Shown here one piece after another: positions 5,458 to 9,753 of a DNA stretch of 9,753 bases. Each line of letters opens with the position of its first letter. The first letter of the stretch is position 1. Location: the NCBI GenBank assembly GCA_016193115.1, contig JACPSV010000261.1, positions 1-9,753 on the forward strand. Reading direction: 5' to 3'. The translations under genes and the position numbers were made by a program. The DNA comes from Elusimicrobiota bacterium (GTDB lineage: Bacteria; Elusimicrobiota; Elusimicrobia; 2-02-FULL-39-32). The notes under the pieces are model-generated. The model was given only the letters and a program-made list of their open reading frames with translations, was not told the DNA's origin and did no database searches.

Positions 5458-6483
5458 ATGGGCAACTTACAAGCCAAAAAACTGATTTTAGCGGCCGGAT
5501 TCATCTGCCTCTGGCTCCTTTCCACAGCCGCTGCCGGGGAAAAGGTTGTTTTTCTTTCTAACCTCCCAAACCCAAACGACTATAACCTCTTTGCTAACGG
5601 AGGATGGGACGGAAACTGGTATGTCGGTTCGGACACTCTCTGGGTGCAGAAAATTGCGGCGCCGGCGCAAGGGAACTACAAACGGGCGTTTCTGGGCGCC
5701 AAGTTAGGACGCATGAAAAACTTTCAGATAGACGGAAAACAGCCCTGGCGAAGGAAACCAATCCCCGGGGAAATTTATGTTTCAATCTCGTCCACATTCT
5801 CATGGAACAACTCACCCACCTACCCGCTGGTCTCAACTCTGGACATTCCTCTGGAATCTTCCACTCAATCTGCGGTTTCGGAAGTCGGTGAGTCCCAATG
5901 GTTTTGGAAAGAGATTCCTTTGAGCCGAATCCAATTCAACGCGGAAAACTATGTGGCCGTGTGGTCGCCGACCGGTTCTCTGGACTCCGCTCAGAAAGCG
6001 CCCATATTGGCAGGAGGGTGGGGCACGCGAGAGATAGACTCCTGGGTTTGTACGGAACCTAAAATTTTAACGCCTCCTGCCTGTCCCCTGTGCCCTCAAA
6101 AATCTCTCAAACCCGTGACTGCCATGGAACCGGCGATCGCCCTGAAACTGGTTCCGGAACAAAAGGAGTCGGACAATCCTCGCGTCTCGATCCTAAACGT
6201 TGAGGAAGGAAAACGTTTCGAAAGCGCCGTCCCTTACAAAATTCTTTGGTGTTCCGTGCAAGGAGAGTCTGTTGAAAGAGCCTGGATTGAAGTTTCTACG
6301 GACTCCTCCCATTGGAACAAGCATGGACGATTCCTCTGGAAAGCGCCATACAGTTTTAGTCTCAATCTGGATGAGTTGCCGATCGGTCCCGACGGAAAAA
6401 GTTGGGTGCGGGCGCGCGCGGCCGACAGCGCGGAAAATGTAGGTTCCAGCCCGGCAATCAATCTCTTTGAAAGGAGCGAATAA
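5458..6483 (+). CDS. Secreted protein of unknown function with a C-terminal Ig-like region
   Basis: I do not recognise a named family. The 341-residue product begins with a clear signal peptide: two lysines, the hydrophobic run LILAAGFICLWLLS, then an AAA-type cleavage site near residue 26. The mature N-terminal part, to about residue 195, is rich in Trp, Tyr, Gly and Asn (for example NGGWDGNWYVGSDTLWVQ) and looks beta-rich. C198, C209 and C212 sit in a short proline-rich linker (PPACPLCP). The last 100 residues (from about 242) resemble an Ig- or fibronectin-type domain, with RAWIEVSTDSSHW and WVRARAADSAENVGSSPAI, the pattern of bacterial surface add-on domains. The ATG lies 12 bp after parB and has no good ribosome binding site, which suggests coupling. 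A 1-bp gap separates it from the protease gene. The product is probably periplasmic or outer-surface. Confidence 0.75.
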   Translation: MGNLQAKKLILAAGFICLWLLSTAAAGEKVVFLSNLPNPNDYNLFANGGWDGNWYVGSDTLWVQKIAAPAQGNYKRAFLGAKLGRMKNFQIDGKQPWRRKPIPGEIYVSISSTFSWNNSPTYPLVSTLDIPLESSTQSAVSEVGESQWFWKEIPLSRIQFNAENYVAVWSPTGSLDSAQKAPILAGGWGTREIDSWVCTEPKILTPPACPLCPQKSLKPVTAMEPAIALKLVPEQKESDNPRVSILNVEEGKRFESAVPYKILWCSVQGESVERAWIEVSTDSSHWNKHGRFLWKAPYSFSLNLDELPIGPDGKSWVRARAADSAENVGSSPAINLFERSE

Positions 6484-6484
6484 A

Positions 6485-7588
6485 ATGAGAATGGAATATA
6501 AAAATTGGGTCATCCCCGTCTCGATTTTCTTTTCCTTTGCTCTGTGCTCCGCGGGAATGGCGTTGAACCCTCAAAACTGGAAGAAAAAATTGGAGTTTCA
6601 GAAGACCCGCAAGGTCACGCAGAAGTCGGCGTCGGTAGCGGCAGTCCGCGGCGTGGAAGAGCCGGGAGACGTGGATCCCAATTTAAGAGATTTTGAAGCG
6701 GTAACCGCAATGGAAAAAAGGACACTGCTCCCAACTCAAGTGGATCAGTTCGTCCAGGAAGGCCAACTCCTGAGCGAGATCAAAAAAAAGGAAGATAATA
6801 AAAAGTTGGCGGAGGGACTCAGTTCCCTTTCGGAACAGTTGGGTAACGTTCCTATTCCGGGAACAGTGAAGGCGGCTGCGCGTCCTTTAACCACGGAAGA
6901 AGAAATCGCTTTAGGCAAAGATGTGGCCGCTAACGTGGCCGCTCAGTTCGGAATTGATAAAAATGAGGACCGGACGCGATACCTCCAGCTGGTCGGACTG
7001 ACAGTGGCGCGCGCCGCCGCTCGTAAAGAGATCACCTACCGTTTCGCAATTTTGGATTCCCCTATCCTCAACGCGTTTGCCGCTCCGGGAGGATATATCT
7101 TCGTCACGCGCGGTCTTTTGGCAGCGCTAAAAAACGAGGCCCAACTGGCGGCGGTTCTGGGACACGAAATTGTGCATGTGGATCAAAAACACGTCGTGAA
7201 AGAGATCCAAAAATCAAAAATTGCCGAGAGCGTGATCCCGGCCTACGCCAAGGCGTCCGCCAAACAAGCAGTTTGGATGAACCAGATTAAAGAGATCGCC
7301 ATTCAGATGTTGTGGAAAGGACTCTCGCGGGAAGATGAGTTGGAGTCGGACCGTATCGGCCTAGACTACGCCGCCCAAAGCGGTTACGATGCGGGCGAGT
7401 TTAAGGAAGTGCTTAAAATGCTGCAAGACCGGTCCACGGACACATCCAAGACTAAAGAGTTAAAGTTTCTGTTAAGTACCCACCCCAAACCGGAAGCGCG
7501 GATCCGCTCGATAGAAGAGAAATCGAACACACTGTCCGCCGGCGGACAAAAGTTAGAAGAACGGTTCCGTAACCAAACAAAAAATTGA
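6485..7588 (+). CDS. Secreted M48-family zinc metalloprotease
   Basis: With the start at ATG 6485 the product has 367 residues. AAGGAG at 6471-6476 lies 8 bases before this ATG. An in-frame ATG at 6467 would overlap the previous gene and has no such site. The N-terminal signal peptide (WVIPVSIFFSFALCSAGMA, about residues 8-26) ends at a likely signal peptidase I site; the cysteine is not in a lipobox. Residues 30-135 are charged and form an extra N-terminal region. The catalytic domain contains NAFAAPGGYIFVTRGLL (196-212), the zinc site HEIVH (H227, E228, H231) and SREDELESDRIG (281-292), where E285 would be the third ligand and D289 the conserved Asp. This matches BepA/LoiP-type periplasmic M48 proteases that process or clear misfolded envelope proteins. 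The BepA TPR domain is absent. Confidence 0.9.
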   Translation: MRMEYKNWVIPVSIFFSFALCSAGMALNPQNWKKKLEFQKTRKVTQKSASVAAVRGVEEPGDVDPNLRDFEAVTAMEKRTLLPTQVDQFVQEGQLLSEIKKKEDNKKLAEGLSSLSEQLGNVPIPGTVKAAARPLTTEEEIALGKDVAANVAAQFGIDKNEDRTRYLQLVGLTVARAAARKEITYRFAILDSPILNAFAAPGGYIFVTRGLLAALKNEAQLAAVLGHEIVHVDQKHVVKEIQKSKIAESVIPAYAKASAKQAVWMNQIKEIAIQMLWKGLSREDELESDRIGLDYAAQSGYDAGEFKEVLKMLQDRSTDTSKTKELKFLLSTHPKPEARIRSIEEKSNTLSAGGQKLEERFRNQTKN

Positions 7589-7598
7589 TTTGGGTTTT

Positions 7599-9752
7599 AT
7601 GTCTGTGAATGAGGGCGGAGAAATTCCCGGATACATCCTGGCTCAGTTTGGGATGGCGGTTGGGCACAAAAACGTTCTCTCTAAAAAAGCGGATCTTCAG
7701 CTTTATTCCTACGATTCCGCCATTGACCGCGCTCTTCCTTCCGCGGTCCTCTTTCCGGAAAATACGGAACAAGTCTCTGCGCTCGTTAAAATTTGTCACA
7801 AACACAAAATCCCGTTTGTGGCCCGGGGCGCGGGAACGAACCTCTGCGGCGGCACGATCCCTCTCCACCAATCCGTCGTCATTGCTCCTACCCGCATGAA
7901 ACGGATTTTGAGCGTCAATCCGCAGAAAAGGGTTGCTGTCGTAGAACCCGGTCTGCCCAACCTTTTCCTAAAGAAAGCTCTGGAACCCTACGGTCTCTAT
8001 TACGCTCCCGATCCCGCCAGCCAGAAAGCCTGTACGATCGGAGGCAACATAGGCACAAACGCGGGCGGTCCTCACTGTTTGAAGTACGGCGTAACGTCTC
8101 ACCACATTTTAGGGTTGGAATTGGTTTTGCCGGACGGCGCAGTGATTCATCTGGACACCGGTCAGGATGGGTCGGACATGGTCGGTCTTATGGTCGGATC
8201 CGAAGGCACTCTGGGAATTGTGACTCAAGCGACCCTGAACCTTTTGCCGTTACCTGAGAAGGTGGAAACCATGTTGGCGGCTTTCCCTTCTTTAGATGCG
8301 GCCATGCAAACCGTGACGGAAGTGATCACAGCGGGAATCATTCCCGCTACATTGGAAGCGATGGACAAAATCACTGTCCAGGCCGTAGAATCTTTTGTTC
8401 ATGCCGGATACCCGACGAACGCGGAAGCCGTTTTGTTGATAGAGGTGGATGGATCGTCTGACCTAAAAGACGACGTCCATAAAATACGGACGATTTGCGA
8501 GAAGAACCGTTCCCAGGAGTTCAGACTGGCCGTGAACGAGAAAGAAAGGGAAAAACTTTGGGAAGGGAGGCGTGGTTCCTACCCGGCCATGGCGCGTCTG
8601 GCTCCGAACGTGCTTGTAGAAGATGGCGCTGTCCCGCGAAACCGTTTGCCCGAAGCGTCTCGAAGAATCCGCGCGATCGCAAGGGGAAAAAAATTGAATC
8701 TCTCTCTCATATTCCATGCGGGCGACGGGAACCTCCATCCGCAAATTCTCTTTGACGAAAGAAACAAAGAAGAGACCGCCCTCGTCAAGTCTGCCGGCTA
8801 CGAAATGTTAAAAGTGTGCGTGGACATGGGCGGCACGATTTCCGGAGAACATGGAATTGGCATAGACAAGAGAGAAGCGATGCGCTGGCTCTTTACGCCG
8901 GAGACTCTGCGTCTTTTTCGCAAAATTAAGCGAGTGTTTGATCCGGAAAACCTCTGCAACCCGGACAAACTGATCCCGCTGCCTGAAGAAAACGAAGAGC
9001 AATCTTCTCCGAAAGAGCAACCGGATTCTCCTATCCAATTCCTCAATCGCCTCCTCGCGCCGGCAAACGAGGCGGAACTCTCCGCAACCTTACGGTTCCT
9101 AAACCAATCCCGCAAGACGATTTTCATTGAAGGCAGAAAAACAGGCCTCTCCAATCCTCCTTCCTCGGATGTTTCCATTTCTACACAATATTTGAACCGT
9201 ATTGTAGAACATGACCGGGAAAACTTTACGATAATCGTGGAAGCGGGTATCGGATTGGACACTCTAAAAAAAGAGTTGAGCCAGAGCGGTCAGAAAGTTC
9301 ATGTCCCGTCGGAAAGAAACGGAAGTTTGGGAGGATTGATCGCCATGAACTGGCCTCAGACGCCTCCCTTGCGGGACCAGATTCTGGGAATGCGCGTGGC
9401 TTTAGCCAATGGCGAAATAGTTCAATTTGGCGCGAAGGTGATGAAAAATGTTGCAGGGTATGATGCGGCCAAACTGCTTTTGGGTTCCAAAGGCGCCTTG
9501 GGAGTTATTCTTTCCGTTATATTAAAAACCTATCCTATCGGTTACGGCGCTTGTTCCCCGTCATTCCGGCGGAAGCCGGAATCTAGAGAAGAATTCCCGC
9601 AGCTAGATTCCGGCTTTCGCCGGCAGGAGGAGACGAAGTCTCACTCTCGTCCTTTAGGGAATGACGGAGTTTTGCAACAGATCCTCCTTCAAAAGATTAA
9701 AGAAGCATTCGATCCGAACAATAGTTTTGTGACCCCGACAGAAAATTCATAA
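7599..9752 (+). CDS. FAD-linked oxidase, GlcD-GlcE-like fusion with a shortened second half
   Basis: The likely start is ATG 7599 (717 residues); TTG 7590 and GTG 7605 are alternatives, and none has a good ribosome binding site. Residues 1-460 form a complete FAD-binding 2-hydroxyacid oxidase subunit: VARGAGTNLCGGTIP (74-88), GGNIGTNAGGPHC (148-160), VGSEGTLGIVTQ (199-210), FHAGDGNLHPQ (372-382), GGTISGEHGIG (411-421) and VFDPENLCNPDKL (446-458). A Glu/Pro/Ser linker (462-478) leads to a second FAD-type domain like GlcE, with VEAGIGLDTL (547-556), LRDQILGMRVALANGEIV (591-608) and KNVAGYDAAKLLLGSKGALGVI (616-637). The GlcE-like part then breaks off at LKTYPIGYG. Residues 654-690 come from an inserted palindromic repeat, and only 27 residues follow, including KEAFDPNNSF. 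More than 100 residues typical of GlcE appear to be missing. The likely reaction is oxidation of glycolate or D-lactate, together with a GlcF-type iron-sulfur subunit not in view. Confidence 0.85.
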   Translation: MSVNEGGEIPGYILAQFGMAVGHKNVLSKKADLQLYSYDSAIDRALPSAVLFPENTEQVSALVKICHKHKIPFVARGAGTNLCGGTIPLHQSVVIAPTRMKRILSVNPQKRVAVVEPGLPNLFLKKALEPYGLYYAPDPASQKACTIGGNIGTNAGGPHCLKYGVTSHHILGLELVLPDGAVIHLDTGQDGSDMVGLMVGSEGTLGIVTQATLNLLPLPEKVETMLAAFPSLDAAMQTVTEVITAGIIPATLEAMDKITVQAVESFVHAGYPTNAEAVLLIEVDGSSDLKDDVHKIRTICEKNRSQEFRLAVNEKEREKLWEGRRGSYPAMARLAPNVLVEDGAVPRNRLPEASRRIRAIARGKKLNLSLIFHAGDGNLHPQILFDERNKEETALVKSAGYEMLKVCVDMGGTISGEHGIGIDKREAMRWLFTPETLRLFRKIKRVFDPENLCNPDKLIPLPEENEEQSSPKEQPDSPIQFLNRLLAPANEAELSATLRFLNQSRKTIFIEGRKTGLSNPPSSDVSISTQYLNRIVEHDRENFTIIVEAGIGLDTLKKELSQSGQKVHVPSERNGSLGGLIAMNWPQTPPLRDQILGMRVALANGEIVQFGAKVMKNVAGYDAAKLLLGSKGALGVILSVILKTYPIGYGACSPSFRRKPESREEFPQLDSGFRRQEETKSHSRPLGNDGVLQQILLQKIKEAFDPNNSFVTPTENS
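9558..9667. repeat. 110-bp nested palindromic element read in frame inside the oxidase gene
   Basis: The outer arms are CCGTCATT (9558-9565) and AATGACGG (9660-9667), exact reverse complements. The inner arms 9566-9586 and 9603-9623 pair over 21 bp with one mismatch, around a 16-base spacer (9587-9602). The right arm is interrupted by 36 extra bases (9624-9659) with no counterpart in the left arm. The element is stop-free in the oxidase frame and supplies residues P654-G690; without the 36-base insert the local translation would read SGFRRNDG. This type of repeat, with GTCATTCC ends and GGCGGAAGCCGGAATC-like arms, is known to me as widespread dispersed palindromes in environmental bacteria. 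Confidence 0.85.
9624..9659. repeat. 36-bp insertion in the palindrome arm carrying the 34-bp module, copy 2
   Basis: Bases 9626-9659 are identical to 3630-3663. Aligning the two arms of the surrounding palindrome places an insertion at 9624-9659, and its right border coincides with the right border of the shared sequence. The insert is exactly 12 codons long and encodes QEETKSHSRPLG in the oxidase frame. A GG on each side makes the exact borders ambiguous by about two bases. Confidence 0.8.
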
Positions 9753-9753
9753 A

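Noticed and set aside
3523..5460. A parS site near parAB
   Set aside because: No palindrome close to the GTTTCACGTGAAAC type was seen by eye; a mismatch-tolerant search of the whole genome would be needed to exclude it.
6467..6484. Upstream ATG for the M48 protease
   Set aside because: It overlaps the previous gene, and its first bases would cover the AAGGAG that serves the ATG at 6485.
7590..7598. TTG start for the FAD oxidase
   Set aside because: ATG follows three codons later and neither has a better ribosome binding site, so the ATG is the simpler choice.
9558..9667. CRISPR repeat or transcription terminator interpretation of the palindrome
   Set aside because: There is only one unit, it lies in coding sequence, its frame continues through it, and no T-run follows the stems.

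Overview
The window is a stretch of bacterial chromosome of moderate GC content. It is densely coding, with core housekeeping genes next to a small accessory stress-type operon. Signal peptides and a probable periplasmic M48 protease suggest a diderm (Gram-negative-type) bacterium. A nested palindromic repeat whose translation contains the stretch SGFRR...NDG recalls repeats I remember from environmental genomes such as Desulfobacterota, Nitrospirota and Omnitrophota. No feature fixes the phylum, so I leave it open.

Layout. (1) Positions 2-130 hold the 3' end of an unidentified plus-strand gene. (2) Positions 152-1824 hold a minus-strand operon, read from right to left: a promoter with a perfect TTGACA box, a 23-bp perfect palindrome touching the first start codon, a MarR-family regulator with a four-cysteine C-terminal tail, a hemerythrin (HHE) di-iron protein, a one-domain cupin, and a 3'-truncated fragment of an FMN-binding pyridoxamine 5'-phosphate oxidase-like gene. 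(3) On the same strand lie a tRNA-Gln with anticodon CTG and, upstream of it, gltX (glutamyl-tRNA synthetase). (4) After a 154-bp divergent intergenic region, the plus strand carries parA-parB, a secreted protein of unknown function, a secreted M48 metalloprotease and a GlcD-GlcE-like fused FAD oxidase. Gaps in this run are 1-12 bp, so it could be one transcription unit.

How the parts fit. The MarR operon looks autoregulated and concerned with redox, oxygen or NO stress: a putative thiol- or metal-sensing regulator controls an oxygen/NO-type di-iron protein and small accessory proteins. Its last gene is broken, which suggests a rearrangement near positions 150-175. gltX beside tRNA-Gln raises the possibility of a non-discriminating GluRS that uses the transamidation route to Gln-tRNA. 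parAB is the chromosomal segregation pair.

The most unusual signal is a 34-bp sequence present in two identical copies. One copy lies in the parA leader. The other sits inside one arm of a 110-bp nested palindrome that is itself read in frame inside the FAD oxidase gene. Comparing the palindrome arms shows the right arm carries a 36-bp insertion, equal to 12 codons; 34 of its bases are the duplicated sequence. This looks like a very small mobile or copied module nested within a protein-coding palindromic element, similar in concept to Rickettsia palindromic elements.
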